DNA of 64,000 nucleotides, taken from assembly GCF_001905345.1 (NCBI RefSeq), contig NZ_LFBV01000001.1:941321-1005320 (forward strand), in the 5' to 3' direction. The stretch is from Streptomyces uncialis. Its GTDB lineage: Bacteria; Actinomycetota; Actinomycetes; Streptomycetales; Streptomycetaceae. The notes under the pieces were generated by a model, which was not told where the DNA came from, ran no database searches, and saw nothing but the letters and a program-made list of their open reading frames with translations. Positions 44,552-53,725 of this stretch are shown here, piece after piece; the stretch's first letter is position 1, and every line of letters begins with the position of its first letter. Both the position numbers and the translations under genes were made by a program.

Positions 44552-46090
44552 ATGGAAGCCCGACGAGTCAGCGATCCCCGCCGCTGGTTGATCCTGATCG
44601 TGCTGTGCCTCAGCACTCTCGTGCTGGTCATCGACAACATGGTGCTGACAGTCGCGGTGCCCTCCCTGGCGGCCGACCTCGGGGCCACAGCCCAGGACAC
44701 GCAGTGGATTCTGGACTCCTACATCCTGGTCTTCGCCGGCCTGCTGCTCACCTCAGGCAGCCTCTCCGACCGCTTCGGCCGACGGCGGATCATGGTCATA
44801 GGACTCGCCCTCTTCGGACTCTCGTCCCTGGTGGCCACCATTGCGGACAGCCCCGCTCAGCTCATCGCGGCCCGCGCGGTCATGGGTGTCGGCGGAGCGC
44901 TGGTGCTGCCCAGCACGCTGTCCATCCTGATCACCGTCTTCGACGAGAAGGAGCGGCGGACCGCGATGTCCGCATGGAGCGCCGTCGCCATGGTCGGTCT
45001 GATAGGCGGCCCGGTGCTCGGCGGCGTGCTGATCGGCTGGTTCTGGTGGGGTGCCGTCTTCCTGATCAACGTGCCCATCGCCGCCCTCGCCATCGTGGCC
45101 GCTTATGTCCTCATGCCCGAGTCCAAGGGGCCGTGGCAGAAGCCCGATCCGCTCGGCGCGGTCCTCTCCGCGGTGGGCATGGTCGCGGTGGTCTGGACGA
45201 TCATCGAGCTCCCCAAGGGCGGACCCGGTCACACCAGCACCCTCACCACCCTCGTCGTCGGCGTCGCCTCGCTGGCCGGCTTTCTGGTCTGGGAGTCCCG
45301 AACCGACGCGCCGATGGTGCCCCTCGGCCTCTTTCGTGACCGCAACTTCAGCGGCGGCAGCCTCTCCTTGACGCTCGTCCAGGTCGGCAACGGCGGGCTG
45401 CTCCTCGTCCTGAGCCAGTACCTCCAGTTCGTCCTCGACCACACCCCCACGGAGGCCGGTCTCGCCTTCATCCCGTTGGCCGTGGCGTCACTCGTCTTCA
45501 ATGGCATCGGCGCCGCCCTGGGCACCCGAACCGGCAACCGTCCCCTTGTCGCCCTCGGCCTCGTTCTCACCGCCGCAGGCTTCTTCGCACTCTCCGTCAC
45601 CGCGTCCGGCGGGGACCTCGTCGCCGTGGCCGCGTCCCTGGCGCTGCTGGGCGCAGGCTCCGGTCTGGCCATGCCGGCCGCGATCGCCGCACTGATGGGC
45701 GCCGTTCCGCAGGAGCAGGCGGGCGTCGGGTCCGCCCTCAACGACACCATCCAGCAGATGGGTGCCGCCCTCGGTGTCGCCGTCCTCGGCAGCGTTGTCT
45801 CCAGCGGCTTCGCCGACCGGCTGCCCGGCACCGCTCCCGAGGCGGCCACCCGCTCGATCGCCGACGCCCTCACGCTCGCCGGGACCACCGGTGACGCCGA
45901 CCTCGCCTCGGCCGCTCGCGAAGCCTTCACCGGCGCGATGTCCACCAGCTTCGTCATCGCCGCGGCCGGGGTCCTCGTGGCCGCCCTCGTCGCCTTCCTG
46001 CTGATGCGTGACGCCAAGACCGAGCACCCCATAGCGAAGCCCTCCACGCCCGTACCCGTCCCGAGCGCGCTGGACACCGCTGCGGTCTGA
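44552..46090 (+). CDS. DHA2-type MFS drug exporter
   Basis: A 512-aa transporter with about 14 hydrophobic helices, as in the EmrB/QacA (DHA2) class. It has LVLVIDNMVLTVAVPSL in helix 1 (the conserved D), the loop SDRFGRRRIMVIG between helices 2-3, and VPQEQAGVGSALNDTIQQMGAALG in helix 13's conserved region. It uses the proton gradient to extrude drugs. It is divergently transcribed from the TetR gene and should be derepressed by the same ligand it exports. The ATG at 44552 has gaaagg upstream. Confidence 0.92.
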   Translation: MEARRVSDPRRWLILIVLCLSTLVLVIDNMVLTVAVPSLAADLGATAQDTQWILDSYILVFAGLLLTSGSLSDRFGRRRIMVIGLALFGLSSLVATIADSPAQLIAARAVMGVGGALVLPSTLSILITVFDEKERRTAMSAWSAVAMVGLIGGPVLGGVLIGWFWWGAVFLINVPIAALAIVAAYVLMPESKGPWQKPDPLGAVLSAVGMVAVVWTIIELPKGGPGHTSTLTTLVVGVASLAGFLVWESRTDAPMVPLGLFRDRNFSGGSLSLTLVQVGNGGLLLVLSQYLQFVLDHTPTEAGLAFIPLAVASLVFNGIGAALGTRTGNRPLVALGLVLTAAGFFALSVTASGGDLVAVAASLALLGAGSGLAMPAAIAALMGAVPQEQAGVGSALNDTIQQMGAALGVAVLGSVVSSGFADRLPGTAPEAATRSIADALTLAGTTGDADLASAAREAFTGAMSTSFVIAAAGVLVAALVAFLLMRDAKTEHPIAKPSTPVPVPSALDTAAV

Positions 46091-46241
46091 CTTCCGCCCC
46101 CCCGAGTCGCGGTACGTGCAACGGGCCTTCGACTCGCTGACGGAATGCGGACACCCGCTACGCCCGAGTGACCGCATACATCACCCGCCCGACCCCACTT
46201 CCGCCGGAACAGCCTCCCTCCGGCAGCAAGGAGACACGGAC

Positions 46242-48815
46242 ATGGCCCCGCACACCACGCCCACCCGGACCGACGCTCACACCCGCACGGCACCCGAGGT
46301 CGTTCAGATCGAGGACTCGGTCTACGCCACAGCCGAATCCCTTCTCCGCCACAATCGCCGCCACCTCGTCCTCGGAGGCCGGATCAGGCCCAACTGGACA
46401 GGTGACGGCTCCCGCTTCTGGTACACGGTGGCCACCGACCAGGGACCGGGCGTTCCTCCGGGCCGAATGTTCATGACCGTCGACACCCGCACCGGCGCCC
46501 GTACCCCCGCGTTCGACCACGAGCGACTGGCCGTCGCTCTGGCGAAGGCGACGGGACAGCGCGTGGAGCCGGCGCATCTTCCCTTCGAGAGCCTTGAACC
46601 GACGGAACGGGCGGGGACCGGGGCCGATCGGGGCAACGAGACGAGGGCAAGCGGCGACGCCACGGGCGCCAGTGAAGCCATTGCGGTCGATGAGGTCCCG
46701 GCCGGCGGGTCCATAGCGGTCAATGCGGCCACAGAGGCCAGCGCGACCTCAGCGGACGCGCCCATAGCGGCCAATGAGGCCAGCGTCGCTCCCATCTCGT
46801 CCGCAAGGAACTGCGAGCCCCCTTACTCCGCCGTCGAGTTCGACACCCCCGAAGGCCACTGGCGCTGCGACCTCTCCACCTACGCGATCACCCGAATCGA
46901 CGGTCACCGACCGGCCAGTTTCCTGGACATGGTGTCCCCCAACGGCAGATGGGCGGTCCGACTCAAGGACCACAACCTGTGGCTCCGTGACCAGGCGACC
47001 GGGATGGAGCGACCGCTCACGACGGACGGCGAGCAGGACCACGAGTACGGGCTCAGCCCCTTCAGCCCCCAAGTACTCCTGGGCAGGATCGGCCTGCCCC
47101 ATCTGCCCCCCGCTCTGGTCTGGTCGCCGGACTCCACCCGTGTCCTGACCCATCTCACCGACCAGCGCGATGTACGCCGTACCCACACTGTCGACCACAT
47201 GCCCGACAGCGGCGGTGCGCCCGAGCTGAGGACTCAGCGGTACGCGTACCCGGGCGACGAGCGGATGCCGACGGGCGAACTGGTCGTGCTGGACATCGCG
47301 ACCGGGGACACGGTGCGGGCACGCACCGAGCCGCTGAGCATGCCGCTCATGTCCCCGATCACGACCCGGTGGGCCTGGTGGGACGAGGACGGTTCAGCGG
47401 TCCACTTCCTACGCCAGTCCCGTGACGTGCGGACACTGACCCTGGAACGGATGGACCCGGCGACCGGGGAGGTGCGCACACTCGTCACCGAGACGGGTCC
47501 GACCCGCGTGGAACCGGCACAGCAGCAGTCGCAGAAGCCGATGGTGCGAGTGCTGTCCGGCGGCGCTGAGGTGCTCTGGTACTCCCAGCGGGACAACTGG
47601 GGCCACCTCTACCTGTACGACACGGCGTCGGGGCGGCCGGCGACTCCGGTCACCACCGGTTCGTGGGCTGTTCAGGAGATCCTCCGTGTGGACGAACAAG
47701 CGCGGACCGTCGACTTCGTGGCGTCCGGACTCGTCGTCGGCGACCCATACCGGCGTACGGTCTGCCGGACAGGTCTGGACGGTACGGGCCTTGTTCAGCT
47801 CACGGACGACGGGCTCGACCATGAGGTCACCGTCACCCCCGCCGGTGACCGCTTCATCGACTCGGCCTCGACCCAGGACGTCCCGCCGGTGATCACCGTC
47901 CGTGACTGGGACGGGCGAGCCGTCGTGATGCTGGAGAAAGCGGACATCAGCCGTCTGCGGGCCACGGGCTGGACGCCACCGGAGCGGTTCACGGCGAAGG
48001 CCGCGGACGGCGTCACCGACATCCACGGTGTCCTCTACAGGCCGCACGGGTTCGACCCCGAGCGTTCCTACCCGGTCATCGACCACCCCTACCCGGGCCC
48101 GCATATGCGCCGGGTGAGCTCTGCCTTCGACCCCGGGGTGCTCGGCCATGACGCGGAGGCGGTCGCGGCACTCGGGTTCGTGGTGATCGCCGTCGACGGA
48201 CGGGGCACTCCGGGCCGGGACAAGGCGTTCCACGATGCCTCGTACGCGCGGCACGAGGCGGCGGGCGGCCTGGAGGACCACGTCGCGGCCATACGGCAAC
48301 TGGGCGCCGAACGACCCTGGATGGACCTGGATCGGGTCGGCGCCTTCGGCCTCTCCGGCGGCGGCTACGCCACCGTACGGGCGATGGCCTCGTTCCCGGA
48401 GTTCTTCAAGGTGGGCGTCGCGGAGGCGGGCAACCACGAGAACCGCTTCTATCACCTGTGGTGGGCCGAGACGTACGACGGCCCGGCGGCGGAGGAGGAC
48501 TACATCCGTTCCTCCAACGTGGAGGTGGCAGACCGTATCGAGGGCAAGCTCCTACTGATCCATGGCGGTATGGACGACAACGTGCACCCGCACCACACCC
48601 TCCGCCTCGCGGACGCCCTGGTCCGAGCGGACAAGGACTTCGAACTCTTGATCGTCCCGCGCGCGGAGCACGCCTTCTTCGGGTACGAGCACTACGTGAG
48701 CCGCCGCCGATGGGACTACTTCCTGCGCCACCTCCTCGGTGCCGAGCCCCCGAAGACGTACCGGCTGACACCGCCGACGATCGACGCGGAGCTCCTGAAG
48801 GACATCTTCAGCTGA
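46242..48815 (+). CDS. S9-family peptidase (DPP IV-like), with repeat insertion
   Basis: An 857-aa prolyl oligopeptidase/DPP IV-like serine protease. An N-terminal propeller (about residues 15-600) is followed by the hydrolase. The catalytic triad is Ser 705 in GLSGGGYAT, Asp about 778 in GGMDDNVHPHH, and His 810 in RAEHAFFGYEHY. SD aaggag lies before ATG 46242. Between SLEP (about 120) and YSAVEFDTPEGHWRCDL (about 193) lies a low-complexity insert (GDATGASEAIAVDEV etc.) encoded by GCGGTCA-type DNA repeats. Homologues I recall pass directly from LPFE to the propeller strand. No signal peptide, so it is cytoplasmic. Confidence 0.88.
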   Translation: MAPHTTPTRTDAHTRTAPEVVQIEDSVYATAESLLRHNRRHLVLGGRIRPNWTGDGSRFWYTVATDQGPGVPPGRMFMTVDTRTGARTPAFDHERLAVALAKATGQRVEPAHLPFESLEPTERAGTGADRGNETRASGDATGASEAIAVDEVPAGGSIAVNAATEASATSADAPIAANEASVAPISSARNCEPPYSAVEFDTPEGHWRCDLSTYAITRIDGHRPASFLDMVSPNGRWAVRLKDHNLWLRDQATGMERPLTTDGEQDHEYGLSPFSPQVLLGRIGLPHLPPALVWSPDSTRVLTHLTDQRDVRRTHTVDHMPDSGGAPELRTQRYAYPGDERMPTGELVVLDIATGDTVRARTEPLSMPLMSPITTRWAWWDEDGSAVHFLRQSRDVRTLTLERMDPATGEVRTLVTETGPTRVEPAQQQSQKPMVRVLSGGAEVLWYSQRDNWGHLYLYDTASGRPATPVTTGSWAVQEILRVDEQARTVDFVASGLVVGDPYRRTVCRTGLDGTGLVQLTDDGLDHEVTVTPAGDRFIDSASTQDVPPVITVRDWDGRAVVMLEKADISRLRATGWTPPERFTAKAADGVTDIHGVLYRPHGFDPERSYPVIDHPYPGPHMRRVSSAFDPGVLGHDAEAVAALGFVVIAVDGRGTPGRDKAFHDASYARHEAAGGLEDHVAAIRQLGAERPWMDLDRVGAFGLSGGGYATVRAMASFPEFFKVGVAEAGNHENRFYHLWWAETYDGPAAEEDYIRSSNVEVADRIEGKLLLIHGGMDDNVHPHHTLRLADALVRADKDFELLIVPRAEHAFFGYEHYVSRRRWDYFLRHLLGAEPPKTYRLTPPTIDAELLKDIFS
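46600..46820 (+). repeat. GCGGTCA/GAGGCCA-type repeat block inside S9 peptidase
   Basis: A run of degenerate words (cattgcggtcgatgag, catagcggtcaatgcgg, catagcggccaatgag) encodes an about 72-residue insert that interrupts the propeller domain. Confidence 0.7.
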
Positions 48816-49142
48816 GCCGCCGACCATCAGTCCCCCGCGATGAGGCCCTCCCGCGTTGAGGCCCTCCGCCATGAGGGCACCAGCGATGAGGACAAGTCTG
48901 GCGATCCGTTGACCTAGATGCCAACCCGCCCGCAGCGGCCACTCCGCCCCAGCCCATGGCCCCTGCTCCCCAACTCGTGGCCACCGCATCCCAAGTGGTG
49001 GCCACTGTGGCGTTTCTCCATCCATGGGGCCCTACAGCCACTCTGACGGCAACTCACCTCTTCCACCCCACCTATCCCCATTGCTCCCAACTAATGCAAC
49101 AATCCTGAATATCCGATTGTGCCCGGGAGGGGACGCACAGTG
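48816..49142. other. Intergenic region with gatgagg repeats
   Basis: Near 48836-48895 the word gatgagg/gttgagg recurs (gcgatgaggccct, gcgttgaggccct, gccatgagggc, gcgatgaggac), with variable spacing. No gene is supported. Confidence 0.6.
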
Positions 49143-49490
49143 ATGACCACCCACCGCCGCTACGCCCACGCACTCACCGCGATCAGCTCCCTGCTCGCTG
49201 CTGGGGCTCTGTACGCCGCGTACCAGGCGTACTGGCTCGTGGCCGTCGCCATGACCTACAGCACCGCCCTGCTGGCCTGGGGAGCCTCCCGTGAACGCGC
49301 CGTGGGTCGAAGACTTCAGGCCGAAGAGCGTCACGCGACACGTAGGGCGGACCTCGACCCCCTGGACGCACCGCCTCCGCTCGCCCCCTGCTGCCCACTC
49401 TGGTACCACTCGACCACGGTCCACGGCTCCACCTGCACCCGCGTCACCCCTGCGGCCTCAGCGGACAACAGGCAGGGCAACGCGGCCTGA
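49143..49490 (+). CDS. Small membrane protein of unknown function
   Basis: A 115-aa protein. Two hydrophobic helices (LTAISSLLAAGALYAAYQAY and AVAMTYSTALLAWGA, about residues 8-55) are followed by a cytoplasmic ERAVGRRLQAEERHATRRADL and a Cys-rich tail (PLAPCCPLW, STCTR). Similar two-helix proteins are found in Streptomyces with no assigned role. ATG 49143 has gggagg upstream. It borders the GC-poor patch that carries the nuclease. Confidence 0.6.
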   Translation: MTTHRRYAHALTAISSLLAAGALYAAYQAYWLVAVAMTYSTALLAWGASRERAVGRRLQAEERHATRRADLDPLDAPPPLAPCCPLWYHSTTVHGSTCTRVTPAASADNRQGNAA

Positions 49491-49870
49491 GCCGCACCTG
49501 GGCACGTCGCCGCATGCGAGTGCGCGCCGGGCCGGTTCGACCGGGCGGCCGACGGCCGGGGCATTCCATCAGGCGCTGATCACTGCCGGGCGCAGGTCGT
49601 GTCGGGTGTCTGCGGCCCGTGCGCCCGGCATCCCGGTACGCCCGGTACCTGCGCCAGCCGGACCGCGGTGAGGCTTTCCGGTAGCCAAGAGCATCCCGCT
49701 GGTGGCCGACCGCCCGGTGGCCGCCCTCTTGGAGCTCGTGCCCACCACCTCACCACAGCCCGAAAGGGACCAAAGCCCACCGGACAGGATGATCTTCGCG
49801 GTCGCCATTGCAACGAAGATGCGCGGAAGCCCGAACTAATCTCGGTGACTAATTGTCATATGATTTGAGA
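49491..49870. other. Intergenic region left of the nuclease gene
   Basis: No credible gene is seen. The GC content falls noticeably near the end, about 49770-49870. No integrase, transposase or direct repeat of the tRNA 3' end was found here. Confidence 0.5.
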
Positions 49871-51190
49871 GTGGGCATAGTTGAGGTCACTCGAGAGCAT
49901 GTGCTGCGGACGCTGACGGAGTATGACGACCTTGGCGGGGAGGAGTTTCGTGCTATGTACGGGTTCGGCCCTGCGCGAAGTTACCTGATCGTTCATGAGG
50001 GTCGTCACTATGACTGCCGGGCCGTCATCGGTGTGGCCCACCGTCATTTGAACGGCCGCGCCTTGCGAACGGATGAGTTCTCCGAGGGGGCTGCGACGAT
50101 AGCCTCGGTGCTGACTCGACTCGGCTTTCGAGTGGAGGGACCTCAAGCGGGGAGACCCGCCCGCTCAGGCCTCGCGGCACGTCTGTTGGTCTCCCCGGCG
50201 TTCGGCAGTGCCGAGTCGCGCCGACACTGGAAGGACACTCTGGACCAGCCGGTTCCGTTCACCGAGCCCAGGTACGCCCAGAGGCTGACGGATGGGCAAC
50301 TTGGTCGTCTAAAGGAGCTCCACCCGGACGGACGGGCCCGCTTTTGGGGGGCCACGTCACGCCACGACGGCAAGATGGAGAAAGTCTCTACGGGTGACGT
50401 AGTGCTTTTCACTGGAAAGAACCATGTACGTGCCATTGGCGAGATCGGGGCCATCTTTCAGAACAGCTCCTTCGCTGACGTGATGTGGCCGCCGAATGTG
50501 GGCGGCGAGAGCTGGCGCACGGTCTTCAGCCTTCGCCAGTTCGGGCTGGCGGAGGTTCCGTACACCACGTTGAGCACTCTTCTTGGCTATAAGTCCAACT
50601 TTCAGTACCCAGGGCAGTTGGTGCTGTCTGGTGAGCGAGCCCGTGCAGCAATTGACGGTCTGCTCGTCACTACCAGGACTGCCTTGGAGGAAGCTGGCGC
50701 TGTGGAGTCCTCCTGTACGCTCCGCGAGTTGGCGGTGGAGCGACAGCACACCCGCTCTAAGGCGGTCGAGCGAGTTGCGCAACAGGTTCTCTTTAACCGG
50801 GACGAGTCGGCGTTGGTCATCGAGTTCTGCGGAACGCTCACCGACACGACAACGAAACGTTTCGCCAGTACAGCGGGCATCTGCGACATCCTTTTGGACG
50901 GTCCCGATGGACGCGAACTCATCGAAGCGAAATCGCGCGTTGAGCGTAGCTACGTACGCGAAGCATTGGCCCAACTACTCGACTACGCAAGATACGTTCC
51001 CGGCGAAGTTGGCCGTCTCACAGCGCTCTTTCCTCAACCCCTTGAGCCCAAGGAACGCAACCTTCTGCACCACTACGGTATCGACATCATTCATCGGTTG
51101 GCCCCGGGGGTATTTGAACGAGTCCCCGCTCCCGGTCAGGCCCGTGAGCAGATGCGAGGCGTGTGGGAGTCGTCCGAGCCGAGCCACTGA
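49871..51190 (+). CDS. Candidate modification-dependent restriction nuclease: ScoMcrA-like head + EVE-like + PD-(D/E)XK
   Basis: A 439-aa protein from GTG 49871 (TTG 49853 is an alternative). Residues about 5-90 (HVLRTLTEYDDLGGEEFRAM then YGFGPARSYLIVHEGRHYDC, with AVIGVAHRH) match the N-terminal head domain of ScoMcrA-type enzymes. About 150-265 (RFWGATSRHDGKMEKVSTGD then VVLFTGKNH and GYKSNFQYPGQLVL) resembles an EVE-like modified-base-reading domain. The C-terminus has a PD-(D/E)XK-like nuclease core: Asp 339 in GICDILLDG, Glu 352 and Lys 354 in ELIEAKS. The combination suggests a type IV restriction enzyme that cuts DNA with modified bases or phosphorothioate. Local GC is roughly 53-63% in lines I counted, against about 72% elsewhere, suggesting recent acquisition. 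Confidence 0.72.
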   Translation: MGIVEVTREHVLRTLTEYDDLGGEEFRAMYGFGPARSYLIVHEGRHYDCRAVIGVAHRHLNGRALRTDEFSEGAATIASVLTRLGFRVEGPQAGRPARSGLAARLLVSPAFGSAESRRHWKDTLDQPVPFTEPRYAQRLTDGQLGRLKELHPDGRARFWGATSRHDGKMEKVSTGDVVLFTGKNHVRAIGEIGAIFQNSSFADVMWPPNVGGESWRTVFSLRQFGLAEVPYTTLSTLLGYKSNFQYPGQLVLSGERARAAIDGLLVTTRTALEEAGAVESSCTLRELAVERQHTRSKAVERVAQQVLFNRDESALVIEFCGTLTDTTTKRFASTAGICDILLDGPDGRELIEAKSRVERSYVREALAQLLDYARYVPGEVGRLTALFPQPLEPKERNLLHHYGIDIIHRLAPGVFERVPAPGQAREQMRGVWESSEPSH

Positions 51191-51195
51191 CAGCG

Positions 51196-51219
51196 CCTTG
51201 AGCGGAACAACGCTCAAGG
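51196..51219 (+). terminator. Terminator of the nuclease gene
   Basis: CCTTGAGCG (51196-51204), loop gaacaa, CGCTCAAGG (51211-51219), directly after the stop codon. Confidence 0.75.
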
Positions 51220-51432
51220 AAGTGGCAAGCACCCCGCCCCGGCACGGTCACCTTGCACACGGCCGCGGGGCGCTCTCCGTGCTGTGAGGGGATCATCGGG
51301 CAGAGCCAGATCAGTATCACCATGAATGCGCACACGCATGTGGCGCAGGACATACAGCGCCGGGCTATGAGTTGTATGGATCGGCTGCTCAGGGGCGGCG
51401 TCCCGGCCGTCGTCGATCATGGCTGGTGATGT

Positions 51433-51468
51433 CAAAGGCCCCGGACCATGATCGGTCCGGGACCTTTG
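51433..51468 (-). terminator. Terminator hairpin of tRNA-Arg
   Basis: CAAAGGcCCCGGACC (51433-51447) pairs with GGTCCGGGaCCTTTG (51454-51468) around atgatc, with one mismatch. It is 3' of the minus-strand tRNA. Confidence 0.85.
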
Positions 51469-51470
51469 GC

Positions 51471-51546
51471 TGGTGCCCCCGGCAGGATTCGAACCTGCGA
51501 CACCCGCTTTAGGAGAGCGGTGCTCTATCCCCTGAGCTACGAAGGC
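51471..51546 (-). tRNA. tRNA-Arg (anticodon CCT)
   Basis: On the minus strand the sequence starts GCCTTCG, pairing with CGGGGGC of the acceptor stem, then TAGCTCAGGGG (D loop). The anticodon arm is CCGCT-CTCCTAA-AGCGG, with the CCT anticodon at loop positions 3-5. The T arm contains GGTTCGAATCC. CCA is encoded (51471-51473). It decodes the rare AGG codon. Its 3' end faces the GC-poor nuclease gene. Confidence 0.95.
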
Positions 51547-51980
51547 GGGGTTTCGTTGAGGACACGGGTGAGCACTCTGGGTGAGCGTTCGTCCAGTCCC
51601 CACGAGGGTGGACCACCGGTAGGGCGGTCCCTGACAGGTTAGCGGATCGGGGCGGGGTGGTGGGTCGCGAGGCCGGTCGGGGGCTCGGGAGTGGCCGGCG
51701 TCTCCACGGTTGTCGGCCTCTGGTCTCCCGGCTCGAGTCCTGGCGCCCCAGCTTGTGGTCTGCGGCGGTGGACCGGCCTGTCCTCGTTCCATGGCCACCG
51801 CGGTGGCCTCGAACCCGTCGAGACATCTCGTCGTGCTCGCGGGCGAGGGAGCGCGGGAGCAACGTCACACCGCAGGTTGTCCTCTTGGTGGCCGGATGTG
51901 TTCGTTGCCGTGACGGGGCCGTGGACGGTACGTGTGAGCGTAGGTGCGCCGGTCTCTCCTGTTCGTGCCGAGGAGTCGAG
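51547..51980. other. Intergenic region upstream of ABC genes
   Basis: No credible gene. Plus frames upstream of the ATPase (from 51657) are Arg/Trp/Cys-rich and not conserved-looking. The promoters of the tRNA (minus) and ABC operon (plus) should lie here. Confidence 0.5.
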
Positions 51981-52943
51981 TTGTTGCGTTGTGAAGCGGT
52001 GGGGAAGCGCTACGGAACGGGGGGCTGGATACTCCGTGAAGTCGATCTGAACATCGCCGCCGGTGATGTCCTTGCCGTCATCGGCGGCAATGGCTCCGGG
52101 AAGTCGACGCTGCTGAGAATCCTCGCCGGACTGACCCGGCCCACGACCGGTTCCGTGTCCGGCCGTCCGTCCTCCATCGGCTATGTGCCGGACCGCTTCA
52201 CCGCCCCCGAGCGGCTCTCCGCGGCTTCCTACCTGACCCATATGGGACGTGTCCGAGGGCTGTCGACGGCCACGGCCCGTGCCCGGGCACACCGGTTGAC
52301 CGATCGGCTCGACCTGGTCGGCGGGGTCGATGCCTCGCTGCGCACCCTGTCCAAGGGCAACGCGCAGAAGGTCGCGTTGGCTCAAGCCCTGCTGGTCGAC
52401 CCCGACCTGCTGGTGCTCGACGAGCCGTGGTCGGGCCTGGACGCGTCGGCGCACGGGGTGCTCGGGGAACTCGTCGAGGAGGTGGCCGCGCGTGGCGGTG
52501 CGGTGGTGTTCACCGATCACCGCGAGGCCATCGCCGGAGCTCACACCACCGGTTCCTATGCCATCGCCGCAGGACGTGTCACCGCGTCCGGCTATCAGGA
52601 CACGGCGCACAGCGCGACGCTGGGCGACCTGACCCTGGCCCTGACCGCACGCCCGAGCGGCCCGAGTCCCGACGACGTGCGATGGGACACGGTGCCGGGT
52701 GTGGTGGCCGTGTCCCGCAGGGACGACGCGCTGGCGCTGCGAGTGGCCAGGGAGCACTCGGACGCTGTCCTCATGCTGGCCTTGCGTCACCACTGGTCCG
52801 TGGACGCGGTCAGCCCCGCAGAAGGCGGCCCGCGTCGGCCGTCCGACCCCGCATCACCGGACCTCCGTCCAGGGCGCCCCCGGGCAACAGGCATTCAGCC
52901 GCCCCAGCTGTCGACAGACCGGACCGAGAGGACAACGACGTGA
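51981..52943 (+). CDS. ABC transporter ATP-binding protein
   Basis: An about 320-aa ATPase. Walker A is GGNGSGKST, with LSKGNAQKVALAQALL as signature motif (LSKGN instead of LSGGQ), and LLVLDEPWSGLD is Walker B and D-loop. It powers export of an unknown substrate by the membrane partner downstream, with which it overlaps by GTGA. TTG 51981 is chosen because gaggag lies 5 nt upstream; the longer frame upstream is Arg-rich and not ATPase-like. A C-terminal extension (about 220-320) is variable. In this arrangement the pair resembles small exporters near cell-wall genes. Confidence 0.85.
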   Translation: MLRCEAVGKRYGTGGWILREVDLNIAAGDVLAVIGGNGSGKSTLLRILAGLTRPTTGSVSGRPSSIGYVPDRFTAPERLSAASYLTHMGRVRGLSTATARARAHRLTDRLDLVGGVDASLRTLSKGNAQKVALAQALLVDPDLLVLDEPWSGLDASAHGVLGELVEEVAARGGAVVFTDHREAIAGAHTTGSYAIAAGRVTASGYQDTAHSATLGDLTLALTARPSGPSPDDVRWDTVPGVVAVSRRDDALALRVAREHSDAVLMLALRHHWSVDAVSPAEGGPRRPSDPASPDLRPGRPRATGIQPPQLSTDRTERTTT

Positions 52944-53596
52944 CCGCGCTGGTCCGCTATCACTGCTCGGTGCTGCTGCTCTCGCAGCGCTACCTTGCCC
53001 CCGTGCTGCTGTTCGTCAGCCTGATTGTCGTACTGACGAGCAGCGACTCCGGGCCCCTCGCGGCCACGTACAGCTCGTGCGCGGGCGCGATGCTGCTGTG
53101 CTCCACCTGGTTGACCATGACGCTGGCCGGGCTTGAGGACCGGACGCACCGGTCCGTCGTGGTGGTCGGCGCGGGCGGATCTCTCAAGGTGCTTGTCGCC
53201 CTGGTCTGCACCGCGCTGCTCTCTTGCCTGCCGCTCACCGGGGTCGGCGTGGCACTGCCGTTGCTGATCGGGAAGCATGATCCGGTTGCCGCAGACCTGT
53301 TGCTGGGGGCGTTGGCGCAGCTCATCTGTGCTCTCACAGGCGTCGCCGTCGGCCTTGTCTGCTCCCGTCAGGTCTTCCGCCGCCAGGGATACGGGCTGGT
53401 GCTGGCGCTCGCGCTGCTGTTCACCGTGACGCTGGCGAAGGGGCTGCCGCCGGTCAATCTTCTGTTCACCGACCTGTTGGACGGGAAGGAGTCAGCGGAT
53501 CTTCTGGGCGCCACGATCGTGCCGCTGACCGCCGCTCTGGTGGCCCTTGTGGTGGGGACGGCGGTCACCCAGGTGGTCACTGCCAGAAAGGACTGA
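52940..53596 (+). CDS. ABC transporter permease
   Basis: A 218-aa membrane protein with about six hydrophobic helices (from LLSQRYLAPVLLFVSLIVVLTS to IVPLTAALVALVVGTAVTQVV). The GTG start overlaps the ATPase stop (GTGA), so the two form a two-gene exporter. No substrate motif is present. The following hairpin closes the operon. Confidence 0.85.
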   Translation: MTALVRYHCSVLLLSQRYLAPVLLFVSLIVVLTSSDSGPLAATYSSCAGAMLLCSTWLTMTLAGLEDRTHRSVVVVGAGGSLKVLVALVCTALLSCLPLTGVGVALPLLIGKHDPVAADLLLGALAQLICALTGVAVGLVCSRQVFRRQGYGLVLALALLFTVTLAKGLPPVNLLFTDLLDGKESADLLGATIVPLTAALVALVVGTAVTQVVTARKD

Positions 53597-53626
53597 GCCT
53601 GTCCGGCGTGATCGCCGGACAGGCTC
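53595..53626 (+). terminator. Terminator of ABC operon
   Basis: GAGCCTGTCCGGC (53595-53607), loop gtgatc, GCCGGACAGGCTC (53614-53626): a perfect 13-bp stem overlapping the permease stop. Confidence 0.9.
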
Positions 53627-53725
53627 TCGGACGCTCGCGGGGCCGCCGTGTCCGCGTGCTGTCCTCTTCAGCGACCCGCGCGGCAAGAGGTCACGGGTGT
53701 CCTCTTCGGCCGGCCGCTCGCTGTC

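Noticed and set aside
44179..44700. N-terminal extension of TetR frame
   Set aside because: It would read through the operator array and part of the MFS gene, and a good ribosome site precedes 44178.
49491..51470. att sites of a tRNA-integrating element
   Set aside because: No second copy of the tRNA 3' end and no integrase gene was found in the window.
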